Below, piece after piece: positions 28,050-36,058 of a stretch of 48,147 bases of DNA. Position 1 is the first letter of the stretch, and the number at the start of each line of letters is the position of its first letter. Source of the stretch: Planctomycetales bacterium 71-10 (GTDB lineage Bacteria; Planctomycetota; Planctomycetia; Isosphaerales; Isosphaeraceae); contig MKTT01000129.1 in the NCBI GenBank assembly GCA_001898385.1, positions 27,638 through 75,784 on the forward strand. Reading direction: 5' to 3'. The position numbers and the translations under genes are program-made. The notes under the pieces are model-generated. The model did no database searches and was not told where the DNA came from. It saw only the letters and a program-made list of their open reading frames with translations.

Positions 28050-28853
28050 ATGAGCACCGCCCACCGGCCCGTCGCGCCGCACGTCCCCATGATCCCGCCG
28101 GGGACGTTCTTCGACGAGTACGACCCGACGTACCCCGACAGCGACGGCATGCCGATGGCCGACAATACGACGCAGGAGCGCTGGATCGCCACCATCAAGG
28201 GGGGCCTCGACGCCCTCTTCAAGGACGACCCCGACGTCTTCGTCGCCGCCGACCTCCTCTGGTATCCCGTCCACAAGGAGCCCACGATCCGCTGCGCCCC
28301 CGACGCCCTGGTCGCCTTCGGCCGGCCGAAGGGGGACCGGCACTCGTACAAGACGTGGGTGGAAGGCGGGGTCGCGCCGCACGTCGTCTTCGAAGTCCTC
28401 TCGCCGGGGAACACGCCGCGCGAGATGAGGCGCAAGCTCCTGTTCTACAACCGCTACGGCGTGGAGGAATACTACCTCTACGACCCGATGTCGCCCTCGG
28501 GCCTCTTCCGCGGCTGGGTCCGCGACCGCGGGCGACTGCGGCGGCTTGCGAAACCCGACGGCTGGACCAGCCCCCGGCTGGGGATCACCTTCGAGAACAA
28601 ACCGGTCAAGGAAGGGCTGACGATCCGCGCGCCCGACGGCCGCCCGTTCGAGAACTACGTCGCCCTCTTCTCCGATCGCGAAGCCCAACGCCGCCGCGCC
28701 GACCGCGAACGCCGCCGCGCCACGCTCGCCGTCCGCGAGCGACTCCAGGCCGAGCGCGACAAGGCCCAGGCCGAGCGCGACAAGGCCCAGGCCGTGGAGC
28801 GGGCCGAGCGCCTCGCCGCGAGGCTCCGGGAGTTGGGGCTGGACGAGGAGTGA
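28050..28853 (+). CDS. Uma2 family (DUF820) protein with charged coiled-coil tail
   Basis: 267 residues. The Uma2 core includes RCAPDALVAFGRPKGDRHSY, PHVVFEVLSPGNTPREMRRK and LLFYNRYGVEEYYLYDP, with the Asp, Glu and Lys of the PD-(D/E)xK fold in place. The C-terminal 60 residues are a Glu/Arg/Gln coiled coil containing two exact AERDKAQ units encoded by a 21-bp perfect tandem repeat (28749-28790). Domain order, N-terminus (FFDEYDPTYPDSDGMPMADN) and tail closely follow the Uma2 protein at 2867-3682, so these two are paralogues and the copy at 8835 is more distant. It ends 6 bp before the convergent Cys-rich gene. Confidence 0.9.
   Translation: MSTAHRPVAPHVPMIPPGTFFDEYDPTYPDSDGMPMADNTTQERWIATIKGGLDALFKDDPDVFVAADLLWYPVHKEPTIRCAPDALVAFGRPKGDRHSYKTWVEGGVAPHVVFEVLSPGNTPREMRRKLLFYNRYGVEEYYLYDPMSPSGLFRGWVRDRGRLRRLAKPDGWTSPRLGITFENKPVKEGLTIRAPDGRPFENYVALFSDREAQRRRADRERRRATLAVRERLQAERDKAQAERDKAQAVERAERLAARLRELGLDEE
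28749..28790. repeat. 21-bp coding tandem repeat in the Uma2 gene
   Basis: Two perfect abutting copies of a 21-bp unit (28749-28769, 28770-28790) encode AERDKAQ twice in the coiled-coil tail. Such repeats can expand or contract in frame. Confidence 0.85.
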
Positions 28854-28859
28854 GGTTGG

Positions 28860-29246
28860 TCAGCCGCCGTGGCAGGTGCGACAGCGTTCCAGCTGGTGTG
28901 CGGGGCAGGGGACCGCGAAGGTCTTCGCCTCGTACTTCACCGTCGGCTCCCCCTTGACGACCTCGCGCTTCATGAGGACGCGGCGGCGGGTCGGGACCAC
29001 CTCAGGCGCGGCCGGCGGCTCGTGGTGGAACCGGCGGAAGAGGTCGAACCGCGGCCGGACGTAGCACCGGGTCACGTCCTTGGTCTGGTACTCGTAGGTC
29101 GTCGACTTCTTCGTCGTGGGGACGGGGATGCAGACGGCGCACTCGCACCCGACGGGCGCGGGGTCGCGGTGATCGTGGGCGCGGGCGGCGTCCGATCGCG
29201 CCCACGCCAGCAGGCCGGCGAGGACGACGAGGGGGGCGCGGGTCAT
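28860..29246 (-). CDS. Small secreted Cys-rich protein with terminal CxxCH motif
   Basis: 128 residues with a signal peptide (about 1-22, LVVLAGLLAWARSDAARA). Seven cysteines include the cluster CECAVC and a C-terminal CRTCH. CxxCH is the c-type haem attachment motif, but only two residues follow it and no clear distal Met was assigned, so haem binding is only a possibility; metal binding or disulfides are alternatives. The centre is basic and Pro-rich (TTKKSTTYEYQTKDVTRCYV). It lies 15 bp downstream of the porin gene on the same strand, so the two probably form an operon. Confidence 0.6.
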   Translation of the reverse strand: MTRAPLVVLAGLLAWARSDAARAHDHRDPAPVGCECAVCIPVPTTKKSTTYEYQTKDVTRCYVRPRFDLFRRFHHEPPAAPEVVPTRRRVLMKREVVKGEPTVKYEAKTFAVPCPAHQLERCRTCHGG

Positions 29247-29261
29247 GGGTCGGCTCCGATG

Positions 29262-30964
29262 TCAGAAGTCGAAGTGGACCCGCACGCCCAGGGCGTCGAA
29301 ATCGCCGCTGGCGCCGCGGACCACGGAGTTGATGTAGGTCCGGACGTAGTTGAGCTGGATGTTCGACTGGGGGTTCAGATACCACACCAGGCCGAGCGTC
29401 ATGTCGTTCTCCACGCCGGCCCGCGCGCCGGCCGAGGGGTGAGCACGGGGTTGCCCGAGACCAGGTCCAGGAACGAGTAGCGGGCCAGCAACTGCACCGC
29501 GCCCCGCCCGACCGTCGGCCGGCCCCGGCCGGTCTTCATGAACCAGGCGTTCTCCATCGGGACCGTCCGGTCGAAGGTCCCCAGCTTCCGGTTGTAGCGC
29601 CGGGAGTCCCCCTCGGTCAGGAAGTAGCCCATCTCCGCGTAGAGGCCCTGGAAGAAGCCCGCGCCGCGAGGGTCCAGGAAGACGTTGCGGTTGAGCTGGC
29701 GGGCGTAGGTCGAGGGGAGCCCGGTGTAGAGGTATTCGGCCGAGAACGACCAGCGGCCGAAGATCGCGGCGACCTCGGGGTTGATGTAGTACTGGCCCCG
29801 AGGCGAGTAGAACCGGCCCACGGCCATCACGTTGGGGATCTCGCGGCCGGCCCCCGAGCGGACCAGCGAGCGGTCGCTGGGCGACGTCGAGTCCTCGTCC
29901 AGCGCGCGGTGCATGAGGCTCGCGCCCAGGTGGAGCAGGCGACGCCCCTCGTCCTTGTAGATCGGCAGGAACGTGGCGCGGGCCGCCGCGCCGTACTCGC
30001 CGTCGCCGGCGCCGGCGCCGAAGGGGTTGACCGTCCGGCTGCCGGTCCGCAGGATCGCGGCCGAGAGCGTGGCTCGGTCGTCGAAGAACGAGTCGAAGGC
30101 GTTGGCGCCGTTGGCGTAGTCGAAGCGGTTGATGAAGGCGTCGAAGGCGGGCGAACGCTCCATGTAGTAGACGAAGTTCGAACTCGTCATGTGTTCGAGG
30201 CTGATCGGCGGCAGGAGGTGGCCGACCTTGAGGTTGCCCAGGATGGGGACCTCGCGGAACGTGACGTTGACGTCCGTGAGGCCGACGCTGCCGATGGTGA
30301 CCTGCTGGCCGGTGTTCGAGAAGTCCTGGAAGTTGGCGAAGTTGACCTCGAACACGAAGTCGATGTTGTCCCAGAATCGGCCGTCGGCCCTGAGCCGCAT
30401 GCGGCGAAAGTCGCCGCCGTCGCGGAGGCGGTCGCCGTTCGCGTCGCCGACCAAGAGGTTCGGATCCTGGCGGAACCAGGCGCTGTCGAAGTCGACCCGG
30501 CCGCCGATGTGGAACCGGAAGGCGTCGTCGAGGGTCGACATCTGGATGCCGTTGTTCCAGGTCGTCTTCATCTCCAGGTTCTTGCCGACCTCGGTCCAGC
30601 CCGGCCGCGCCTCGGCCTCGCCGGCCCCCCCGGCGACCTGGGAGAAGTCGGCCCCCGCGGCCCTGCCGGCGGCGGGAGGATCCCCCGCGGGCTTCTCGCT
30701 GCCCGCCCCGCCCCCGCCCTCCGGCTTCGGTGAGCCCTCCAGCTTCTCCAGGCGGTCCTGGAGGACGCGGACCTGCTCGCGCAGGGCGGCGTTCTCGGCG
30801 TCGCGCCTCTCCAGGGCTTCGAGCCGCTCCATCAGCTTGTCGACGGCGACGGGCTCCTTCGGCGGCTGCGGATCCTGGGCGCGGGCGCGGCCGGAGGCGA
30901 CGAGGATCGCCAGGGCGATCGCCCGTGCCGTCGCCGATCGGACTCCCCCCCATCGCCCCGGCAT
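29262..30964 (-). pseudogene. Outer-membrane porin (phosphate-selective porin-like), frameshifted near the 3' end
   Basis: The intact frame has a signal peptide, a coiled coil (LMERLEALERRDAENAALRE, VRVLQDRLEKLEG) as in trimeric OprP-like and planctomycete porins, then a barrel: FRFHIGGRVDFDSAWF, RRMRLRADGRFWDNIDFVFE, LGNLKVGHLLPPISLEHMTS. At the four-C run 29436-29439 the frame shifts, leaving a premature stop at 29399-29401 (WRTT end). The true C-terminus continues in the next frame as GVENDMTLGLVWYLNPQSNI to the last strand ALGVRVHFDF. Ending in Phe fits BAM recognition. One missing C (LTPSAGARAGVEND) would restore it. Without the shift this would be a roughly 567-residue porin for anions or small solutes. 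Confidence 0.85.
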
Positions 30965-31290
30965 CGCCCGCCCCCCGCACCCGCGACCGGCTCGCCGGGC
31001 TCCGATCCCGCACCGACGCGCGCAGGATCACCGCCCGGGGAACGAGCCCGGCATGACCCCTATCATCGACCGAAACCCCCGACACCTCCTGTCAAACCGG
31101 AGGAGCACCGCGGGCGAGGCGCAAGTCATTCCCGCTGTGCGGGATCAGCGGAGGCCCTTGCAATGGGGGCGGTCCGCCAACATACTTGATCGGAAAACGA
31201 TGGTCGGGGTTCTGTGGATTGCACGGAGGCTCGCGGCCGATCTTGTCAGCGGTAGCGGAGCGGGCGAGGCAGGGCCAAGGGGACAGGGAT
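30965..31290. other. 326-bp divergent intergenic region between porin and cysK
   Basis: It must contain promoters for both genes. A small stem (TCCCGCTGTGCGGGA, 31130-31144) and a GC-rich segment precede cysK. CATACTTGAT near 31181 could be a weak -10. I could not assign a riboswitch. Confidence 0.35.
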
Positions 31291-32265
31291 ATGAATGCCG
31301 AGGGGCAGGTCTGGTCGTACGGGAAGATCTTCGACGACGTCACGCAGACGATCGGCGGCACGCCCCTGGTCCGGCTGCGGCGGGTGGTCGACGGTGCCGG
31401 GGCGACCGTCGTCGCCAAGCTGGAGAGCGCCAACCCGCTGTGGTCGGTGAAGGACCGGATCGGCGTCGCCATGATCGACGCGGCCGAGGCCGCCGGCCGG
31501 ATCGACGCCGACACGGTGATCGTCGAGCCGACGAGCGGCAACACGGGCATCGCCCTGGCGTTCACCTGCGCCGCGAGGGGCTACCGCCTCATCGTCACGA
31601 TGCCGGAGAGCATGAGCCTGGAGCGACGCCGGCTCATCAAGGCGTTCGGCGCCGAGATCGTCCTGACGCCCGCGTCCGAGGGGATGCCCGGGGCCGTGCG
31701 CAAGGCGGAGGAGCTGATCAAGAGCCTGCCGAAGGCGTTCATGCCCCAGCAGTTCAAGAACCCCGCCAACCCGGACATCCACCGCCGCACCACCGCCGAG
31801 GAGATCTGGCGGGACACCGCCGGCGCGGTCGACGCCTTCGTCTCCGCCGTGGGGACGGGGGGGACGATCACCGGGGTCGGGCATCGGCTCAAGGAGCTGA
31901 AGCCGTCGGTGAAGGTGGTCGCCGTGGAGCCGACCAACTCGCAGGTCATCGCCCAGAGCCTCCGCAACGAGCCGCTGCGGCCCGGCCAGCACAAGATCCA
32001 GGGGATCGGCGCCGGGTTCATCCCCGACGTCCTCGACCTCTCCGTCATCGACGAGGTCGTCGCGGTCCGCGACGAGGACGCCTTCGAGATGACGCGGCGG
32101 CTCGCCCGCGAGGAGGGGCTCCTCTGCGGGATCTCCTGCGGCTCGGCCGCCTTCGCCGCGGCCTCTCTGGCGAAGAAGCCGGAGTACGCCGGCAAGCTGA
32201 TCGTCGCCCTCCTCCCCGACCTCGGCGAGCGCTACCTCTCCACGCCGCTGTTCCCCGAGGCCTGA
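31291..32265 (+). CDS. cysK: Cysteine synthase (O-acetylserine sulfhydrylase family)
   Basis: 324 residues, standard length. The PLP lysine is Lys54 in ESANPLWSVKDRIGVAMI. The phosphate-binding loop is PTSGNTGIAL, the substrate-side glycines are VGTGGTITGVG, and SCGSAAFAAA near the C-terminus supplies the Ser that binds the pyridine nitrogen. The enzyme makes L-cysteine from O-acetylserine and sulfide in the cytosol. The ATG at 31291 has AGGG upstream; a TTG at 31186 would give an unlikely extension. It overlaps nothing and lies one base ahead of a JAMM-peptidase gene, so sulfur donation by a thiocarboxylated carrier (as with CysM/CysO/Mec) is conceivable. Confidence 0.95.
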   Translation: MNAEGQVWSYGKIFDDVTQTIGGTPLVRLRRVVDGAGATVVAKLESANPLWSVKDRIGVAMIDAAEAAGRIDADTVIVEPTSGNTGIALAFTCAARGYRLIVTMPESMSLERRRLIKAFGAEIVLTPASEGMPGAVRKAEELIKSLPKAFMPQQFKNPANPDIHRRTTAEEIWRDTAGAVDAFVSAVGTGGTITGVGHRLKELKPSVKVVAVEPTNSQVIAQSLRNEPLRPGQHKIQGIGAGFIPDVLDLSVIDEVVAVRDEDAFEMTRRLAREEGLLCGISCGSAAFAAASLAKKPEYAGKLIVALLPDLGERYLSTPLFPEA

Positions 32266-32266
32266 C

Positions 32267-32740
32267 GTGGCCCGTCGCCCGTTCGACCCCGAGGGCTTCG
32301 ACGGCCCGCTGGAGATCCCCGCGGGCGTCGTCGAGGCCATGGTGGCGCACTGCCGGCGCGAGGCCCCTCGCGAGTGCTGCGGCCTGCTCGGCGGCTCGCC
32401 CCCGCGCGTCTCCTCGTTCCACCCGCTGCGCAACGCCGCGGCGTCGGCCGAGACCCGCTACGACGCCCACCCGCGCGACCTGATCGACGCCGTCGTCGAC
32501 CTCCGCAGTCGCGGCGCCGAGATCCTGGCCATCTACCACTCCCACCCCCGATGGGAGGCCGTCCCCAGCCGCACCGACCTCGACGAGAACCACTACGGGG
32601 CCGTCCCGCGCATCATCGTCTCGCTCCTGGCCGACCCGCCCGACGTCCGCGCCTGGCGTCTCGGCCGCGACGACTTCCAGGAGCTGCGCTGGGTCGCCGT
32701 CGAGGACGGGGCGTTGCACGACCGCCCGGCCGGCGAATAA
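32267..32740 (+). CDS. JAMM/MPN+ (Mov34) metallopeptidase, Mec-like
   Basis: 157 residues; GTG start one base after the cysK stop. The zinc JAMM motif is complete: Glu36 in REAPRECCGLLGG, His91 and His93 in YHSHP, Ser101 and Asp104 in SRTDLDENHY (H-x-H-x7-S-x2-D). In Mycobacterium, the homologue Mec releases cysteine from the carrier CysO after CysM loads it. Tight coupling to a cysteine synthase gene supports the same idea here, but no ThiS/MoaD-like carrier gene is adjacent. The ndk gene follows after 96 bp. Confidence 0.9.
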   Translation: MARRPFDPEGFDGPLEIPAGVVEAMVAHCRREAPRECCGLLGGSPPRVSSFHPLRNAAASAETRYDAHPRDLIDAVVDLRSRGAEILAIYHSHPRWEAVPSRTDLDENHYGAVPRIIVSLLADPPDVRAWRLGRDDFQELRWVAVEDGALHDRPAGE

Positions 32741-32743
32741 ACT
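32738..32743 (+). promoter_or_regulatory. Candidate -10 (TAAACT) for ndk
   Basis: TAAACT overlaps the stop codon of the JAMM gene and lies 93 bp upstream of the ndk start; it is one base different from the TAGACT seen elsewhere. Confidence 0.25.
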
Positions 32744-32836
32744 AGCCGCGGACGTTCCGACCTCGATCCCGATCGAATCACCCCGCTTTTCATCCCCCCA
32801 GTAGAACGGCGCACGCCGCGCCGCGAGCCTCTTCTC

Positions 32837-33295
32837 ATGCCGCAAAAGACCCTGATCATCTTCAAGCCGGACGCCGTCCAGCGCCGGCTGGTGGGCGAGA
32901 TCCTCGCCCGGTTCGAGTCCAAGGGCCTCCGCGTCGCCGCGCTGAAGCTCCTCCAGGTCGACCGCTCCCTGGGCGAGAAGCACTACGCCGAGCACGTCGG
33001 CAAGCCGTTCTTCGAGGGCCTGATCTCGTTCATCACCGGCGGCCCGGTGGTGGTCGGGGTGCTGGAGGGGAACGAGGCCGTGGCGGTCGTCCGCGCGATG
33101 CTGGGCGCCACCAACGGCACGGCCGCCGCGCCGGGCACGATCCGCGGCGACTACTCGATCAGCAAGCAGAACAACCTGATCCACGGCAGCGACTCGCCCG
33201 AGTCCGCCGCGCGCGAGATCGCCCTCTGGTTCCGGCCGGGCGAGGTCGTCGACTACGCGATCGCCGGCTCCCAGTGGGTCTTCGACGGAGCCTGA
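32837..33295 (+). CDS. ndk: Nucleoside diphosphate kinase
   Basis: 152 residues. It has the family start TLIIFKPDAVQRRLVGEI, the Kpn-loop region FFEGLISFITGGPVVVGVLEG, TNGTAAAPGTIRGDYSISKQ and the active-site LIHGSDSPESAAREI with phosphorylated His116. It balances NTP pools by ping-pong phosphate transfer. The start is the first ATG. It is followed closely by two small genes (10 bp and 38 bp gaps), probably in one transcript. Confidence 0.97.
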   Translation: MPQKTLIIFKPDAVQRRLVGEILARFESKGLRVAALKLLQVDRSLGEKHYAEHVGKPFFEGLISFITGGPVVVGVLEGNEAVAVVRAMLGATNGTAAAPGTIRGDYSISKQNNLIHGSDSPESAAREIALWFRPGEVVDYAIAGSQWVFDGA

Positions 33296-33305
33296 GCCGA
33301 CGGCC

Positions 33306-33593
33306 ATGGCCCGCAAGAGCGACGTGCTGGCGAACCCGTTCCACCTGGCCCTCCTGGGCCTGGGCGGCCTGTTCTTGCTCACGTCGCTCGCCTACCTGGC
33401 CAGCGGCTCCGTCCTGGAACCGGCGCGGGCCGAGACGGCCGGGGCCTCGCGCGAGGCCGCCCTGTGGCTCGACCGCCACGGCCCCGGGCTGCTGGCCGTC
33501 GAGCTGATCCTGATGCTCCCCGCCGCCGCGCTCCTCGTCGCCTTCGACCGCCGCAACGGTCGGCCGAGGCGGCCCCGCAGGCCGCGGCGCTGA
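33306..33593 (+). CDS. Small hypothetical membrane protein
   Basis: 95 residues with two membrane segments: about 13-32 (LALLGLGGLFLLTSLAYLAS) and 60-80 (GLLAVELILMLPAAALLVAF). Between them is an Ala/Glu-rich loop, and the end is basic (RRNGRPRRPRRPRR). It starts 10 bp after ndk. No family recognised; the role is unknown. Confidence 0.6.
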   Translation: MARKSDVLANPFHLALLGLGGLFLLTSLAYLASGSVLEPARAETAGASREAALWLDRHGPGLLAVELILMLPAAALLVAFDRRNGRPRRPRRPRR

Positions 33594-33631
33594 ACCTGTC
33601 GACAAGCCCTTCGGACCCTGGAGACGCATCG

Positions 33632-33850
33632 ATGCGCAAGCTCGCGAACCTCGCCCTGGCCGCCGCGCTCGGCCTGGGCCTCGCCGGATGCGGCGGCTCG
33701 CCGGAAGTCGGCGACGCCGAGGTCGTCCCGGCGACGCCCCCGCCGGCCGAGAAGCCCGCGGAGACGCCCGCCGACAAGGTCGCCCCGGACGTCCAGGCCG
33801 GCGACCCGCCCAAGACGGCCCCCGAGCCCGAGGCCGCCAAGGCCCCCTGA
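33632..33850 (+). CDS. Small Pro/Ala-rich lipoprotein
   Basis: 72 residues. A lipobox, LAGC, ends the signal peptide (LALAAALGLGLAGCGG), so the mature protein should be lipid-anchored at its Cys. The rest is a Pro/Glu/Ala-rich extended segment (ATPPPAEKPAETPADK) without a fold. It may be a spacer or cell-envelope linker. It is probably co-transcribed with ndk and the small membrane gene. Confidence 0.65.
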   Translation: MRKLANLALAAALGLGLAGCGGSPEVGDAEVVPATPPPAEKPAETPADKVAPDVQAGDPPKTAPEPEAAKAP

Positions 33851-33906
33851 CCCCGCGCCGGCCGGCCGCTTTCCGGCGGTGACGCCTCAACACGCGCCGG
33901 CCCCCC

Positions 33907-33915
33907 TGGTATCGT
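33907..33915 (+). promoter_or_regulatory. Candidate extended -10 for the cupredoxin gene
   Basis: TGGTATCGT (TGnTAnnnT pattern), 107 bp upstream of the ATG at 34023. Confidence 0.35.
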
Positions 33916-34022
33916 GGGGTCACGGCGACCGCCCGGCGAATCCCCGCCCCCGGTCGCTCTCGCCCGAACCATCCCGCCCGCGGACCGAAGCACTCACCAG
34001 CCCCCCCTGGAGGAACATCGTC

Positions 34023-34808
34023 ATGTCCCGCTCCGCGCGTCTCGTCAACGCCCTCGCCCTCGCCGCCGCGACGGCCGGCCTCGCCGTCGCCCCCGCGTCC
34101 GCCGACGACTTCGGCACGATCAAGGGCCGCGTCGTGTGGGGCGGCAGCGCCGCCCCCGAGCCGAAGGTCCTCGTCGAGAAGGGGAAGGCCACCAAGGACC
34201 TGGAGGTCTGCGGCGTCAACGGCCCCATCCTCTCCGAGCAGCTCCAGGTCGACCCCGAATCCAAGGGGATCGCCGACGCCCTGATCTACCTGGTCAAGCC
34301 CTCCGGCGCCAACCCGGCCGCCGCCAAGGCCCTCCTCAAGGCCACGCCGACCGTCGTCCTCGACCAGAAGGATTGCGTCTTCGTCCCCCACCTGGTGGCG
34401 CTCTACAAGGAGCAGCCGCTGACCATCAAGTCCAGCGACCCCGTCGGCCACAACGTCCGCTACAACAGCTTCGGCGGCGCCTCGCTGAACCAGATGCTCG
34501 CCTCCGGCGGCACCCTGGAGGTCAAGCTGGAGCCCGAGCGGCTGCCGTTCCAGGTCAACTGCGACATTCACCCCTGGATGACCGCCAACATCGCAGTCTT
34601 CGACCACCCGTTCTTCGCCGTTACCGGCAAGGACGGCTCGTTCGAGATCAAGGGCGTCCCGGCCGGGACCCAGAACGTCGTCGTCTGGCAGGAGAAGGTC
34701 GGCTTCGTCAACGAGGGCCGCGCCAAGGGCGTGCCCGTGACCGTCAAGGCCGGTGCCGACTCCGACCTCGGCGAGATCAAGCTCGACCCCAGCAAGGTCA
34801 AGAAGTAA
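34023..34808 (+). CDS. Secreted cupredoxin-domain protein (plastocyanin/methylamine-utilisation type)
   Basis: 261 residues with a signal peptide (about 1-27). A type-1 copper site is visible: His143 in DPVGHNVRYN, Cys180, His183 and Met186 in NCDIHPWM. The N-terminal part (FGTIKGRVVWGG) and the C-terminal part (GKDGSFEIKGVPAGTQNVVV) resemble carboxypeptidase-regulatory-like beta domains that often flank such cupredoxins in planctomycetes. It probably carries electrons or binds copper in the periplasm; the redox partner is unknown. It ends 24 bp before a REP doublet. Confidence 0.87.
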   Translation: MSRSARLVNALALAAATAGLAVAPASADDFGTIKGRVVWGGSAAPEPKVLVEKGKATKDLEVCGVNGPILSEQLQVDPESKGIADALIYLVKPSGANPAAAKALLKATPTVVLDQKDCVFVPHLVALYKEQPLTIKSSDPVGHNVRYNSFGGASLNQMLASGGTLEVKLEPERLPFQVNCDIHPWMTANIAVFDHPFFAVTGKDGSFEIKGVPAGTQNVVVWQEKVGFVNEGRAKGVPVTVKAGADSDLGEIKLDPSKVKK

Positions 34809-34832
34809 AAACCCGTCGCTCCGAAACAATCG

Positions 34833-35016
34833 AAGCCTTCCCCCCTCGCGGGGGAAGGCAGACCCCGCAGGGGTCGGATGAGGGGGACGCGGAGCACGGG
34901 TGCCGTCGGATATCGAAGGCCCGCCCGACCGGCTCGGGATCCCGACGGCCGTCTCGCTCGTCGCCCCCCTCATCCGGCCCTTCGGGCCACCTTCCCCCGC
35001 GAGGGGGGAAGGACGT
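34833..35016. repeat. 184-bp REP doublet (REPIN-like palindromic element), copy B
   Basis: Same length and plan as copy A at 25907-26090, with only scattered differences. The left arm includes CCTTCCCCCCTCGCGGGGGA, and the right arm mirrors it. It fills the space between the cupredoxin stop (34808) and the methylase start (35018). Its last bases, GAGGGGGGAAGGACGT, sit where the ribosome binding site of the methylase must be. Confidence 0.87.
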
Positions 35017-35017
35017 C

Positions 35018-36058
35018 ATGACCCCGGAAACATCCCCCCTCGAACGCGCCGCCGGCTATCCCGAACTGCGCTACATGGGGTCGAAGCGACGGCTCCTCCC
35101 CTGGATCTACGAGGCGCTCCGCGACCTCCCGTTCGAGACCGCCGCCGACCCCTTCGTCGGCGGCGGCTGCGTCGCCTACCTGATGAAGGCGATGGGGAAG
35201 TCGGTCGCCGCGTCCGACTTCCTCGAATTCCCCGCCGTCCTCGCCCGCGCGATCCTCGCCGACTCCGGCCGGACCGACGACGACGCCCTCGACCGGCTCC
35301 TCGCCCCGCGTCCCGGCGGCCCCGGGTTCATCGAGCGCACCTTCGCGGGCGTCTTCTACACGCCCGACGACCTGCGGTTCCTGGACCGCGTCCGGGGCAA
35401 CATCGACGACCTCGACGGCGAGACGCCCCGCGCCCTGGCGCTGGCGGCGCTCATCCGGTCGTGCCTCAAGAAGCAGCCGCGCGGGGTCTTCACCGTCTCC
35501 GGCGACCTCTCGCGGTACGACGACGGCCGCCGCGACCTCCGGCTCTCGCTGGAGGAGCACTTCCGCGAGCAGGTCCGCGTCTTCAACGCCGTCCCGTTCG
35601 TCGGCGATCGGCCGTGCTCGGCGCGCCGGGCCGACGCCTTCGAGGTGGACCCCGCGGGGCTCGACCTCGTCTACCTCGACCCACCCTACGTACCCCGCTC
35701 GGACGACAACTGCTACATCAAGCGGTATCACTTCCTGGAAGGGCTCGCCTGCTACTGGCGGGGCGTCCGGATCCGCGAGGAGACCCGCGTCAAGAAGATC
35801 GAGAAGCGTCCGACGCCGTTCGGCAGCCGGCGGACGGCCCTCGACGCGTTCGACCGCCTGTTCCATCGCTTCCGCGAGAGCATCATCGTCCTCTCCTACG
35901 GCTCCAACGGCTATCCCGACCTCGCGACCCTGGAAGGGCTGCTCCGGCGATACAAGCCGAGCGTCACCACCCTCGTCCGCCCCCATCGCTACCATTTCGG
36001 TACGCATCGGGCCGTGGGACGGGCCGTGGCCGACGAATACCTCCTCATCGGGCGATGA
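35018..36058 (+). CDS. DNA adenine methyltransferase (D12/Dam class)
   Basis: 346 residues. It shows YMGSKRRLLPWI (SAM-binding start typical of D12 methylases), DPFVGGGC at 44-51 (motif I) and DPPY at 221-224 (motif IV, catalytic), followed by NCYIKRYHFLEGLACYW. This class methylates N6 of adenine. No restriction endonuclease gene is adjacent, so it is an orphan methylase, or its partner lies elsewhere; target specificity cannot be read. The ATG comes one base after REP copy B, whose GGGGGGAAGG must serve as its Shine-Dalgarno. Confidence 0.88.
   Translation: MTPETSPLERAAGYPELRYMGSKRRLLPWIYEALRDLPFETAADPFVGGGCVAYLMKAMGKSVAASDFLEFPAVLARAILADSGRTDDDALDRLLAPRPGGPGFIERTFAGVFYTPDDLRFLDRVRGNIDDLDGETPRALALAALIRSCLKKQPRGVFTVSGDLSRYDDGRRDLRLSLEEHFREQVRVFNAVPFVGDRPCSARRADAFEVDPAGLDLVYLDPPYVPRSDDNCYIKRYHFLEGLACYWRGVRIREETRVKKIEKRPTPFGSRRTALDAFDRLFHRFRESIIVLSYGSNGYPDLATLEGLLRRYKPSVTTLVRPHRYHFGTHRAVGRAVADEYLLIGR

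Noticed and set aside
28749..28790. Direct repeats as a possible CRISPR or mobile element
   Set aside because: The 21-bp repeats are in frame inside a coiled-coil tail and have no spacers.
31081..31290. Possible riboswitch ahead of cysK
   Set aside because: Only one small stem is clear; I could not match SAM, T-box or other known structures.
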